From: Winslowiella toletana | GTDB lineage: Bacteria; Pseudomonadota; Gammaproteobacteria; Enterobacterales; Enterobacteriaceae | Length of the DNA: 64,000 nucleotides | Direction: 5' to 3' | Assembly: GCF_032164335.1 (NCBI RefSeq) | Contig: NZ_CP134152.1 | Location: 2,232,001 to 2,296,000 of the forward strand | Shown here: in pieces, positions 1 to 8,627 of the stretch | How positions within the stretch are numbered: the stretch's first letter is position 1 | Layout of the letters: each line of letters opens with the position of its first letter | Program-made: the position numbers and the translations under genes | The notes under the pieces: model-generated | The model's input: only the letters and a program-made list of their open reading frames with translations | What the model was told of the DNA's origin: nothing | The model's database searches: none

Positions 1-408
1 TGGCTAATGCTGGCGTTACTGCCGATTCTGCTGTGGCTGACCTGCCAGTGGCGCGCGCTGAATTTGCTGATGCTGGGCGAGATTTCCGCGCGTCAGCTCG
101 GGCTACCGATGGCGCTGTGGCGCAACTTACTGGTGATGGCGATTGGCTGGCTGGTAGGGGTCAGCGTGGCGCTGGCAGGCGCCATTGGCTTTGTTGGGTT
201 GGTGATCCCGCACATATTGCGGCTCAAAGGGCTGACCGATCACCGCATACTGCTACCGGGATGTGCTTTCGCCGGCGCGACGGTGCTGCTGGCGGCTGAT
301 ATCATCGCCCGGCTGGTGCTGAGATCGGCTGAATTGCCGATTGGCGTGGTGACGGCCACGCTCGGGGCACCCATATTTATCTGGTTATTAGTAAACCATC
401 GCCGCTAG
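1..408 (+). CDS. btuC: Vitamin B12 ABC transporter permease BtuC (C-terminal part)
   Basis: The reading frame is open from the first base, so the gene is cut by the window edge and only about the last 135 residues are present. What remains is very hydrophobic, with at least three membrane segments. It carries the FecCD/BtuC-family sequence [12 protein letters not shown], the region that couples to the ATPase, followed by the family's usual end ([20 protein letters not shown]). BtuC is the inner-membrane channel of the BtuCD-F cobalamin importer. It is followed by btuE and btuD on the same strand, the E. coli btuCED order, which supports the name over a siderophore permease. Confidence 0.93.
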   Translation, partial: WLMLALLPILLWLTCQWRALNLLMLGEISARQLGLPMALWRNLLVMAIGWLVGVSVALAGAIGFVGLVIPHILRLKGLTDHRILLPGCAFAGATVLLAADIIARLVLRSAELPIGVVTATLGAPIFIWLLVNHRR

Positions 409-447
409 CGCAGGCTGGCAAATACACTACTGATACAGGAAATCCGC

Positions 448-993
448 ATGAGCATTTTTGATACAGAACTGGAAACGCTGGATGGTGAGAAAACCACGCT
501 GAAACAGTGGCAGGGCGACGTGCTGTTAGTGGTTAATGTGGCCTCTAAATGTGGCTTAACGCCCCAGTATGAACAGCTGGAGCAGCTACAAAAACAGTGG
601 CAGGATCAGGGGTTCAGCGTGCTGGGTTTCCCGTGCAATGCGTTCCTTGAGCAGGAGCCGGGCAGTAATGAAGAGATTAAAACCTTCTGCAGCACGACCT
701 ACGGCGTTACTTTCCCGATGTTCAGCAAAATTGAGGTTAATGGTGAAAACCGGCATCCGCTGTACGCTCAGCTGGTGGCTGCACAACCGCAGGCGGTAGC
801 ACCAGAAGGCAGCGGCTTCCTTGAACGAATGACCAGTAAAGGCCGCGCGCCGAAAGCCGCGGGGGATATTTTATGGAACTTCGAGAAATTCCTTATTGGT
901 CGGGATGGTAAGGTGGTTCAGCGCTTCTCGCCGGATATGACCCCGGATGATGCGGTGATCGTCGACAGCATCAAGCAGGCGCTGGCAAAGTAA
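448..993 (+). CDS. btuE: Glutathione/thioredoxin peroxidase BtuE
   Basis: The product has 181 residues, typical of the glutathione peroxidase family. The peroxidatic cysteine lies in NVASKCGLTPQYEQL near residue 35, and the downstream NAFLEQEPGSNEEI and WNFEKFLIGRDGKVVQRFSP segments carry the family Gln and Trp. It reduces hydroperoxides in the cytoplasm, using thioredoxin in the E. coli enzyme. It sits between btuC and btuD in the btu operon, although it is not needed for B12 transport. Its stop codon directly abuts the btuD ATG, indicating translational coupling. Confidence 0.93.
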   Translation: MSIFDTELETLDGEKTTLKQWQGDVLLVVNVASKCGLTPQYEQLEQLQKQWQDQGFSVLGFPCNAFLEQEPGSNEEIKTFCSTTYGVTFPMFSKIEVNGENRHPLYAQLVAAQPQAVAPEGSGFLERMTSKGRAPKAAGDILWNFEKFLIGRDGKVVQRFSPDMTPDDAVIVDSIKQALAK

Positions 994-1746
994 ATGCTGC
1001 TGGAAATTGAACAGGCTGCGGTCGCCGGGCGACTGGCCCCGTTCAGTGCGCAGGTCAGCAGTGGGCAACTGATTCATCTGCTGGGGCCGAATGGTGCCGG
1101 AAAAAGTTCGCTGCTGGCGCGCTTGTCGGGTTTATTGCCCGGCAGCGGCAAGGTTCAGTTTCTGGGAAAGCCACTTGAAGACTGGAGTGGCAGTCAGCTT
1201 GCCCGTCATCGCGGCTGGTTGCATCAGCAGCAGTTGCCCGTCGGCCAGATGGCGGTTTTTCACTATCTGCAACAGCATCTGCTGCACGCCGACCAACCTT
1301 ATGAAACGGTGTTACAGCAGGTTCTCGAGGGATTGCAACTTGGCGATAAGCTGGCGCGGCCGCTGAATCAGTTGTCCGGTGGCGAGTGGCAACGGGTAAG
1401 ACTGGCCGCTGTGCTGTTGCAGATCGCGCCGGCGGCAAATTCCCAGGGGAAATTGCTGCTGCTGGATGAGCCGATGGCCGGGTTGGATGTGGCTCAGCAG
1501 GCGGCAGTCGACCGCCTGCTATTGCCGCTGTGCCAGGCCGGGGTAAGCATTATTATGAGCGGCCATGACCTTAACCACAGCCTGCGCCATGCGCAACAGG
1601 TGTGGCTGATGGCCGATGGTCAGTTAGTGGCGCAGGGTGAAACAGCCACGGTGATGCAACCTGAACGTCTTGAACAGGTGTATCAAGTGCCCTTTCGCAA
1701 ACTGACGGTTGAAGGCCATCAAATTCTCACCACGTTAACGGAATAG
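994..1746 (+). CDS. btuD: Vitamin B12 ABC transporter ATPase BtuD
   Basis: This is a 250-residue ABC ATPase with Walker [10 protein letters not shown] (about residues 32-40), signature LSGGEWQR and Walker B LLLLDEP. It powers BtuC-mediated cobalamin import from the periplasm. It starts at the base after the btuE stop, so there is no intergenic spacer. The length matches E. coli BtuD (249 residues). Its neighbours btuC and btuE fix the assignment among the many FecE-like ATPases. Confidence 0.94.
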   Translation: MLLEIEQAAVAGRLAPFSAQVSSGQLIHLLGPNGAGKSSLLARLSGLLPGSGKVQFLGKPLEDWSGSQLARHRGWLHQQQLPVGQMAVFHYLQQHLLHADQPYETVLQQVLEGLQLGDKLARPLNQLSGGEWQRVRLAAVLLQIAPAANSQGKLLLLDEPMAGLDVAQQAAVDRLLLPLCQAGVSIIMSGHDLNHSLRHAQQVWLMADGQLVAQGETATVMQPERLEQVYQVPFRKLTVEGHQILTTLTE

Positions 1747-1819
1747 CGGGCAGTCCCTTGCCAGAATCAATGATTTACCGCTACATTAAGTTTTTGTCTG
1801 ATTGCAGGGAATGTCGGTT

Positions 1820-2278
1820 ATGCGGATCTGGTTGTTGCTGGTTGTGGTTATTCTTGCTGGATGCAGTCGCCATGCTCCTCCTCCTGACGGTCGTTTGTCA
1901 GATCCGATAATGGTTATCGCCCAACTTAATGAACAACTGGGTCAGTGGCGCGGAACGCCATACCGCTATGGTGGGATGAGTCGCGGCGGCGTCGATTGCT
2001 CCGGTTTTGTTTATCTTACCTTCCGCGATCGTTTTGACCTGCAATTACCGCGTTCAACCAGCGATCAAACGGATATCGGCACCCGCATTGATAAAGATCA
2101 GTTGCTGCCAGGCGATCTGGTATTTTTCAAAACCGGCCGTGGAGAAAACGGCCTGCACGTCGGCATTTATGATACTGATAATCAGTTTATTCACGCCTCA
2201 ACCAGCAAGGGAGTGATTCGATCTTCACTCGATAATGTTTATTGGCGTAAAGTATTCTGGCAGGCGCGACGCATTTAA
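1820..2278 (+). CDS. nlpC: NlpC/P60 family lipoprotein NlpC
   Basis: The 152-residue product begins with a short lipoprotein signal peptide ending in the lipobox ILAGC, so it should be lipid-anchored in the envelope. The NlpC/P60 domain has the catalytic cysteine in GVDCSGFVYLTF and the histidine in GLHVGIYD. NlpC-type enzymes are cysteine endopeptidases acting on peptidoglycan stem peptides. The ATG at 1820 was chosen over an ATG at 1811 because an AGGGA Shine-Dalgarno lies about 9 bases upstream of it and it matches the E. coli start. It follows btuD by 73 bases, as in E. coli. Confidence 0.93.
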   Translation: MRIWLLLVVVILAGCSRHAPPPDGRLSDPIMVIAQLNEQLGQWRGTPYRYGGMSRGGVDCSGFVYLTFRDRFDLQLPRSTSDQTDIGTRIDKDQLLPGDLVFFKTGRGENGLHVGIYDTDNQFIHASTSKGVIRSSLDNVYWRKVFWQARRI

Positions 2279-2659
2279 TAAGTGTTGTAGTAATTAATAA
2301 ACTGAGAAGAATTTAGGATAAATGCGTATTTCTTCGCCGGAAAAAATAGAGCATGATGAATGCTGGTTTTCGGCGAAGTGAATGAGATTAATTTGTATTA
2401 GATGGCGGTTTTATATTTACTTAAGCCATATTTTTTCTTTTTTCATCACTGACGCTGTCAGAAAACCTGCCTTACACGCATCTGAAATCTCAGCAACTGC
2501 TCGATTTACGACAATTTAAAGATTAATTTTATTTAAGCATCTTTCGGTTTTTTTTCTGCCGAAAAATGACTAAGTGTCTGATAGCGCATTAGCACTATTG
2601 ATTGTCATAAATTGTTGTTATAGGATGCACAAACTGCCACTTAATAATGGCTTATCAAA
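2279..2659. other. AT-rich nlpC-ydiV intergenic region
   Basis: This 381-base gap is clearly richer in A and T than its flanks. It contains a short inverted repeat TTTCGG...CCGAAA around 2545-2567 with a T-rich loop, but no convincing terminator or ORF. It must contain the ydiV promoter. The AT-richness would suit H-NS silencing; that is inference only. Confidence 0.4.
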
Positions 2660-3406
2660 ATGAAAATCCATTTAGCTGCCGACTACCGTAGTAACGCAGC
2701 ATTTTATCCGGTATATACCCTGACGGGTAGGCTGACTGCTGTAGAGCTGATCTCATGGTTCTCGGACGAAAACGCCAATGTTGCGATTCCGGCAGAGATG
2801 CTGATTCCGCAACTGACATTCGAACAGCGTATATCGCTACTGCAAAGTCAAATAACGCTGGTGGAGAAATATCGGGAATTTTTCAGCTATCACGATCTAT
2901 ATGTCGCGATTAATATTGATGAAATTATCGCGCAGGCGATTTTAGAAAGTGAGTTTCTTTTACACAAGTTAGGCCTGCTGGATTGCCTGGAACTGGAAAT
3001 AAATGAAAGTTTTACTGATTTATCCGCAGGTAAAGATAATCCTTTACTGGCTGCGCTAAATGATCATTTTTCTCTCAGTCTGGATAATTTTGGCGCAGGA
3101 AAAGCGACGGCGAAAGCGGTATACGATGACCTGTTTAATCGTATCAAATTAGATAAGGGGTTTATCCAGCACAATATCAAACGGCGCTCATTTGCACCGT
3201 TTATTAATGCCATACTGGATAATATAACGCCACACTGCCAGCAGGTGATTGTACAGGGAATTGATGATATTCAGGCGCTGGCAACCATTCGTCAGTATCC
3301 TTTTGCCGGAATTCAGAGTGCGTTATTTCCGGCGACGGATGAACTCTCTTTAGCGGCTTTGCTGAAGACTCCAGCGTTACTGATGCCGCCCGCAGAGTCA
3401 CCGTAA
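2660..3406 (+). CDS. ydiV: Degenerate EAL-domain anti-FlhDC factor YdiV (RflP)
   Basis: A 248-residue EAL-fold protein. The signature EAL triad is replaced (TAVELISWF near the N-terminus) and the metal-binding acidic residues of true c-di-GMP phosphodiesterases are largely missing. It is therefore expected to be enzymatically inactive, as in E. coli and Salmonella YdiV, which binds FlhD4C2 and turns flagellar genes off when nutrients are poor. The conserved stretches LELEINESF and DNFGAGKATAKAVYDDLFNRIKLDK-like sequence match YdiV. The ATG is preceded by no clear Shine-Dalgarno, in keeping with the weak translation known for ydiV. Position between nlpC and selO is as in E. coli. Confidence 0.88.
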   Translation: MKIHLAADYRSNAAFYPVYTLTGRLTAVELISWFSDENANVAIPAEMLIPQLTFEQRISLLQSQITLVEKYREFFSYHDLYVAINIDEIIAQAILESEFLLHKLGLLDCLELEINESFTDLSAGKDNPLLAALNDHFSLSLDNFGAGKATAKAVYDDLFNRIKLDKGFIQHNIKRRSFAPFINAILDNITPHCQQVIVQGIDDIQALATIRQYPFAGIQSALFPATDELSLAALLKTPALLMPPAESP

Positions 3407-3521
3407 ACGGAATGTATGCCCTGTAAATTAGCACGCACAGGGTTTACACTGACAGCATTGTGGCCGTTTTACTGACTGATTCTTATCAGAAAAGGCCCCA
3501 GCGATGTCTTAAGGAGGCACC

Positions 3522-4961
3522 ATGCAGTTCAATAACAGCTGGTTTAACGAGCTGCCGGGCTTTTATACCGCACTGAATCCCACCCCGTTGAAAAATCCGC
3601 GTCTGCTTTATCACAGCAGGTCACTGGCACAGGAGTTGGGCCTTGATGAAAGCTGGTTCAGCCAGGATAAAGCCGCTATCTGGAGCGGCGAGACGCTGTT
3701 GCCTGGCATGCAGCCGCTGGCGCAGGTCTACAGTGGCCATCAGTTTGGCGTCTGGGCCGGGCAACTCGGTGACGGGCGGGGTATTCTGCTGGCAGAACAG
3801 CAATTGCCGGACGGACGTAAAGTTGACTGGCATCTGAAGGGAGCAGGGCTGACACCTTACTCACGGATGGGCGACGGACGTGCCGTACTGCGTTCAACGC
3901 TGCGGGAGTTTCTCGCTTCAGAAGCGATGCATCATCTCGGGGTGCCAACTTCTCGGGCCTTAACCGTGGTCACCAGTGAAGAGCCGGTTTACCGTGAAAG
4001 CGCCGAGCGTGGTGCGATGCTGTTGCGTGTGGCCGAAAGCCATCTGCGATTTGGTCATTTTGAGCACTTTTTCTATCACGGCCAGCAGCAAAAAGTTCAG
4101 CAGCTGGCAGACTATGCTATCGCGCATCACTGGCCGACACTGGTCGATCAACCTGATCGCTATCAGCTGTGGTTTACCGATGTGGTGAAACGCACGGCGC
4201 GACTGATTGCTCACTGGCAGAGCATCGGCTTTGCTCACGGCGTGATGAATACCGATAATATGTCGATTATTGGTATCACGCTGGATTACGGCCCTTATGG
4301 CTTTCTCGACGACTATCAGCCGGATTTTATCTGTAATCACTCTGACCATCAGGGGCGTTATGCATTTGATAATCAGCCAGTGGTGGGGCTGTGGAACCTC
4401 AATCGCCTGGCGCATGCGCTTTCCGGGCTGATGACCCCGGAACAGTTAAAACTGGCGCTGGCTGAGTATGAGCCAGAACTGATGCGTGCCTGGGGCGAGA
4501 AGATGCGTGCCAAACTGGGACTGTTGACACAGGATAAAAGCGATAACGACATTCTTACCGGGCTGTTGTCGCTGATGACCAAAGAGGGCAGTGATTATAC
4601 CCGTACCTTCCGTCTGCTCAGTGCCACACAGCAGGATGAAACGCGCTCGCCACTGCGTGATGAGTTTATCGACCGCGATGCCTTTGACCACTGGTATCAC
4701 GACTATCGTCAGCGACTGCTGCGCGACGAGAAGAGTGATGCTGAACGTCAGCAGCTAATGAAATCGGTTAATCCGGCGATTATTCTGCGTAACTATCTGG
4801 CGCAGCAGGCAATTGAGCGTGCGGAGCAGGATGATATCAGCGTACTGACGCGGTTGCATCAGGCGCTCGCCCGTCCGTTTGACGATGCGCCTGAATTTGC
4901 GGATTTGGCGAAACGTCCGCCAGACTGGGGTAAGAAGCTGGAAGTGAGTTGTTCAAGTTAA
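3522..4961 (+). CDS. selO: Protein adenylyltransferase SelO (YdiU)
   Basis: A 479-residue pseudokinase-fold protein of the SelO/YdiU family, essentially full length compared with E. coli (478). These enzymes bind ATP in flipped orientation and transfer AMP to Ser/Thr/Tyr of target proteins during oxidative stress. [32 protein letters not shown] and the [11 protein letters not shown] motif (active-site Asn/Asp) are visible. The C-terminus VSCSS keeps the cysteine that forms a redox disulphide in E. coli and occupies the place of selenocysteine in eukaryotic SelO. The start at 3522 has a strong AAGGAGGCACC ribosome binding site. Its TAA overlaps the hmuV stop on the other strand. Confidence 0.95.
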   Translation: MQFNNSWFNELPGFYTALNPTPLKNPRLLYHSRSLAQELGLDESWFSQDKAAIWSGETLLPGMQPLAQVYSGHQFGVWAGQLGDGRGILLAEQQLPDGRKVDWHLKGAGLTPYSRMGDGRAVLRSTLREFLASEAMHHLGVPTSRALTVVTSEEPVYRESAERGAMLLRVAESHLRFGHFEHFFYHGQQQKVQQLADYAIAHHWPTLVDQPDRYQLWFTDVVKRTARLIAHWQSIGFAHGVMNTDNMSIIGITLDYGPYGFLDDYQPDFICNHSDHQGRYAFDNQPVVGLWNLNRLAHALSGLMTPEQLKLALAEYEPELMRAWGEKMRAKLGLLTQDKSDNDILTGLLSLMTKEGSDYTRTFRLLSATQQDETRSPLRDEFIDRDAFDHWYHDYRQRLLRDEKSDAERQQLMKSVNPAIILRNYLAQQAIERAEQDDISVLTRLHQALARPFDDAPEFADLAKRPPDWGKKLEVSCSS

Positions 4962-5737
4962 CGGCGCAGGGCGATCTGGGGCACGGCTTCACTGGCGTGA
5001 GGCAGTACCATCAGGTCGGCCTGGTACCAGCGCGTCAGAATCGATTCGGTCATCACCTCAGCTGGCGTGCCGCTGGCAACCAGCTTGCCGCAATGCAACA
5101 GCATCATGCGATCTGACCACAGTGCAGCCAGGTTCAGGTCGTGCAGCACGCAGCATACCGTTAGCTTGCCATTACGCGTCAGCTGATGCAGCAGGCGCAA
5201 GGCGTGTTGCTGATGGTAAAGATCGAGCGCCGAAGTCGGCTCATCGAGAAATAACCAGCCTTGCGGACCGTCGTCGTGCCAGAGTTGTGCCAGCGCTCTG
5301 GCTAACTGCACCCGCTGCTGTTCGCCGCCGGAAAGCTGCCGATAATCGCGCTTCGCCAGCACATCACAGCCGGTTAATGCCATCACTTCTCTGACTACCG
5401 GTGCTGCCGGCTGCTGCGGCCAGGGCGCGCGACCCATCGCAACCACATCTTCAACCGCCAACGGAAATGCTACCGCGCTCTGCTGACGCATGACTGCACG
5501 TTGCTGTGCCAGAGATTGACGCGGCCAGCGATCGAGCGGTATCTGCTGTAGCTGGCAACTGCCGTCAGAAGCCATCAGATAACCGGTAAGCAGGCGCAAG
5601 AGCGTTGATTTACCGGCACCGTTTGGGCCAATCAGGGATACCATCTCACCGGCGCGCAGCTGCAATGAGACGTCGTCAATCAGCGTGCGTCCGGCGACGC
5701 GATAACTGAGGGAACTGGCCTGTAACTGGTTATGCAT
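4958..5737 (-). CDS. hmuV: Heme ABC transporter ATPase HmuV
   Basis: A 259-residue ABC ATPase with Walker [10 protein letters not shown], signature LSGGEQQR and Walker B WLFLDEP. It energises heme import through HmuU. The HmuV assignment rests on the complete operon (hemP, hmuR, S, T, U) upstream and on the HmuV-like N-terminus with the phrase [14 protein letters not shown]. Its start overlaps the end of hmuU by 8 bases, implying coupled translation. Its TAA overlaps the selO TAA tail to tail (shared TTAA), leaving no room for a terminator between the two transcripts. Confidence 0.93.
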   Translation of the reverse strand: MHNQLQASSLSYRVAGRTLIDDVSLQLRAGEMVSLIGPNGAGKSTLLRLLTGYLMASDGSCQLQQIPLDRWPRQSLAQQRAVMRQQSAVAFPLAVEDVVAMGRAPWPQQPAAPVVREVMALTGCDVLAKRDYRQLSGGEQQRVQLARALAQLWHDDGPQGWLFLDEPTSALDLYHQQHALRLLHQLTRNGKLTVCCVLHDLNLAALWSDRMMLLHCGKLVASGTPAEVMTESILTRWYQADLMVLPHASEAVPQIALRR

Positions 5738-6731
5738 GGCTGCTTCCCTGACGACGTAAAATCAGCCACAGAAACCACGGGCCGCCCAGTAGGCTGGTTA
5801 ACAGTCCGACCGGCATTTCCGCCGGTGCCACCAACGTGCGTGCCAGCGTATCGGCAACCAGCAATAAAATTGCGCCAGCCAGCACTGAACCCGGCAACAT
5901 CCAGCGGTGATCGGCACCGAGACAGATACGCATCAGATGCGGCACGACCAGGCCAATAAAGCCGATGATACCGCTAACTGCCACCGCAGCGGCGACCAGC
6001 AGTGCGCTGAGAATTAATAAATGACGCTGGGTACGCTGCACATCCACGCCGAGATAATGGGCTTCCTCTTCACCAAGCTGTAGCAGATTCAGCCGTGCGG
6101 CCAGCCACTGAATCAGTAGTGCGGCGGGAATAATCAGTGAGGCAGAGGCCAGTAAGGTTGACCACTGAGCTTGTCCGAGACTGCCCATTCCCCACAGCGA
6201 TAACTGACGCAGCTGCTGATCGTTACTGACCCATGACAATACGCCAACCGCCGCGCCACAAAGGGCGTTGATGGCAATCCCTACCAGTAACAGACGGGAT
6301 AATCCCGCCTGACCCGAGCGGGTCAGCGCAAAGATAATCAGCGTAATCGCCATGCTGCCGATAAATGCTGCCAGCATCGGCAGATAAAGGGCGAGGATGG
6401 CGGGCAGCGCCAGCGGCAGTACTAACGCAAGTGCTACCGCCAGTGCCGCTCCGCTACTGATACCCAGCAGGCCGGGATCGGCCAGCGGATTGCGAAACAG
6501 CCCCTGCATCACGGCACCTGACAGCGCCAGCGCCGCGCCGACCAGCATCGCCAGCAGCACGCGTGGCAGACGAATATTCAGCCAGATTTGCCACAGCATG
6601 CTGTCGGCTGGCGCGGCCCACAGCATCGGTAACGACAGGCGCATTGCGCCAATATTGGCCGCCAGCACCGCCAGTACTAACAGCGTAATCAGCATGGCGA
6701 ACAGCCAGCGTAGCGGTAAACGCGCAATCAT
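5730..6731 (-). CDS. hmuU: Heme ABC transporter permease HmuU
   Basis: A 333-residue FecCD/BtuC-family permease with roughly ten predicted membrane segments. Family landmarks include [19 protein letters not shown] in the N-terminal half and [12 protein letters not shown], the coupling region contacting the ATPase. It forms the inner-membrane channel for heme delivered by HmuT. It overlaps hmuT by an ATGA junction and hmuV by 8 bases, so hmuTUV are translated as one coupled unit. Confidence 0.94.
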   Translation of the reverse strand: MIARLPLRWLFAMLITLLVLAVLAANIGAMRLSLPMLWAAPADSMLWQIWLNIRLPRVLLAMLVGAALALSGAVMQGLFRNPLADPGLLGISSGAALAVALALVLPLALPAILALYLPMLAAFIGSMAITLIIFALTRSGQAGLSRLLLVGIAINALCGAAVGVLSWVSNDQQLRQLSLWGMGSLGQAQWSTLLASASLIIPAALLIQWLAARLNLLQLGEEEAHYLGVDVQRTQRHLLILSALLVAAAVAVSGIIGFIGLVVPHLMRICLGADHRWMLPGSVLAGAILLLVADTLARTLVAPAEMPVGLLTSLLGGPWFLWLILRRQGSSHA

Positions 6732-7546
6732 TTTGCTATTGCTTCCGCCGCTTTACGCAACTTAAGGATGGCCGAAGGTGTGTCGATGCCAAAGCCGAGC
6801 AGCGCCATATCATCCACCACCAGCAGCTGATGCTGCTGTCCGGCAGGCGTCATTGCCAGCCCCGGCAGCTTCCACAGGTTGTCTTTGCCACCCAGCGTGC
6901 GCAGGCCATCTTCACCCACCACCACCAGCTGCGGCGCGCTGGCAATCACCCCTTCCTGTGAAAGTGGCTGGTAACGCTGCACATTGCCCATCGCATTCTG
7001 CAACCCGGCGGTCTGGATCGCTGCGTCGGCCGCCGTGCCACGCCCGGCACTCATGGTGGTGACGCCGTTGTGCGCCATGATAAACAGCACTTTCACCGGC
7101 AGCGGCTGGCGATTCAGCGTAGCCAGCTGTTTATCAAGGCGTTGCTGCAAACTTTTGCCCGCCTCTTCGCGCTGCAGTGCCTGAGCAATCGTGCTGATTT
7201 TATCGTCGATAGCCTTGATATCGGCTTTACCGCTGACGGTCACCACTTTTACACCGGCTTGCTGCACCTGCTCCAGCGCCATCGAGGGTTTAGCCAGCTC
7301 ACTGACCAGTACCAGCGTCGGTTTTAATGCCAGAATGCCTTCGGCATTAAGCTGGCGCATATAGCCGACATCCGGCAGTTTGGTCGCCAGCGCCGGATGC
7401 AGGCTGGTACTGTCGCGACCCACCAGATTTTGCTGGGCGTCGAGTGCATAGACAATCTGCGTGACGTCGCCGCCAATCGATACCACGCGCTCAGTCGCCA
7501 GTGCCGAAAGCGGCAGAGCGAGCAGGGCGATTAGCCAGCGTTTCAT
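6728..7546 (-). CDS. hmuT: Periplasmic heme-binding protein HmuT
   Basis: A 272-residue periplasmic binding protein with a cleavable signal peptide (MKRWLIALLALPLSALAT). The mature start ERVVSIGGDVTQIVYALD is typical of the class III heme-binding family, as is the tyrosine-containing DVGYMRQL segment near residue 80, which in HmuT/ShuT carries the heme-ligating Tyr. It receives heme from HmuR and hands it to HmuUV. ATGA overlaps link it to hmuS upstream and hmuU downstream. Confidence 0.93.
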   Translation of the reverse strand: MKRWLIALLALPLSALATERVVSIGGDVTQIVYALDAQQNLVGRDSTSLHPALATKLPDVGYMRQLNAEGILALKPTLVLVSELAKPSMALEQVQQAGVKVVTVSGKADIKAIDDKISTIAQALQREEAGKSLQQRLDKQLATLNRQPLPVKVLFIMAHNGVTTMSAGRGTAADAAIQTAGLQNAMGNVQRYQPLSQEGVIASAPQLVVVGEDGLRTLGGKDNLWKLPGLAMTPAGQQHQLLVVDDMALLGFGIDTPSAILKLRKAAEAIAK

Positions 7547-8574
7547 GCGGCAACTCCTTCGCGGGTTAACGCCGCCAGCTGTTCACGCCACTGCGTCTGC
7601 TCAGGTTGCCCCTCGCTACGCTGACCATACAGTTGGGCAATTTGCGTGCCGTCGGCAGCAAACAGCTCGAGACTGGTGACAAAACCGTCAGCGGTCGGTT
7701 TGCGGGTTACCCAGCTTTCGGCAATGGCATCCTCAATCAGATGCAGGGTAAATTCACGGTTGAAGATATTGATCCAGTTATCCATCGGCATCAGCTTTTC
7801 AACGTTGCCGGTAAAGATCTGCACGCAGCCGCGGTTGCCAACGAAGATCATAATTTCGTTAGCGTCAGTTTTTGCCACTTCAAGAATCTGGCGCAGCGAC
7901 TGATTGCTGACCTGACAGGCCAGATCGCTGGCTACTGCGTGGAAGGCTTGCTGGCGGCTGATATTGTGACGCTTCAGCAGGCGGAAAAACTGATGCACGT
8001 CGGTCATTGCGCGCCACTCTTGCTCAATCAACGCGGCATCGGTGACCTCACTGGTCGCCTCGGTAACCAGCGGCGTCACGATCAGATCGCTGGCTTGCGG
8101 TTGTACAAAGCGTTCAACCAGCGCCTGCCATGCGGCAAGATCGGTTTTATCGGTGGTATAGACTTTCAGTACCGCATCGCCCTGTGCATCAAAGAATTGC
8201 AGGCTCTGACGTTCGCCGCGCGCATTTTGCTCTTTCAGTGCAAAGGCACTGTGCCACTGATTAACGAACAAACGTTGGTCCAGCGCGCGTGGATTCAGCA
8301 CCAGCCCGGCATGGTCGCTGAGATGCAGGTTACTGTAGTGACCCACCTGCTCGTGCACCGCGTATTCATTGCGGGTAATGGATTTGGTTTCACCGACCGC
8401 TTCCAGTGCCTGAAGCATTTCACGCATCTCATTGCGCAGCTGCTGTGCATCATGTCCGACGCGGGAATGGGTCAGCTCTGCTTCGCTGATCGCCATATCG
8501 GCCGCCAGATCGCGGGCATATTTTTTTGGATTAGCGGCTTTCAAAGCCTGGTATTGCTGATAAATCATGTTCAT
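7543..8574 (-). CDS. hmuS: Heme-degrading/heme-trafficking protein HmuS
   Basis: A 343-residue cytoplasmic protein of the HmuS/HemS/ChuS family, built from two tandem similar halves. Members bind heme in the cytosol and either degrade it or pass it on. The ATG at 8574 was preferred over an upstream alternative because AAGGAAG lies about 8 bases ahead and the resulting MNMIYQQYQALKAANPKKYARD start fits the family length (about 345). Motifs such as WINIFNREFTLHL and GNRGCVQIFTGNVEKL are family-typical. It follows hmuR by 53 bases and overlaps hmuT by ATGA. Confidence 0.93.
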   Translation of the reverse strand: MNMIYQQYQALKAANPKKYARDLAADMAISEAELTHSRVGHDAQQLRNEMREMLQALEAVGETKSITRNEYAVHEQVGHYSNLHLSDHAGLVLNPRALDQRLFVNQWHSAFALKEQNARGERQSLQFFDAQGDAVLKVYTTDKTDLAAWQALVERFVQPQASDLIVTPLVTEATSEVTDAALIEQEWRAMTDVHQFFRLLKRHNISRQQAFHAVASDLACQVSNQSLRQILEVAKTDANEIMIFVGNRGCVQIFTGNVEKLMPMDNWINIFNREFTLHLIEDAIAESWVTRKPTADGFVTSLELFAADGTQIAQLYGQRSEGQPEQTQWREQLAALTREGVAA

Positions 8575-8627
8575 GGACTGCTTCCTTGTTTCAAATTCGC
8601 CCTGCGGTTTCTGGCAGGGCGCAATTA

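Noticed and set aside
3960-4415. 151-codon leftward frame inside selO
   Set aside because: It mirrors the codon pattern of selO on the other strand; SelO is intact and recognised.
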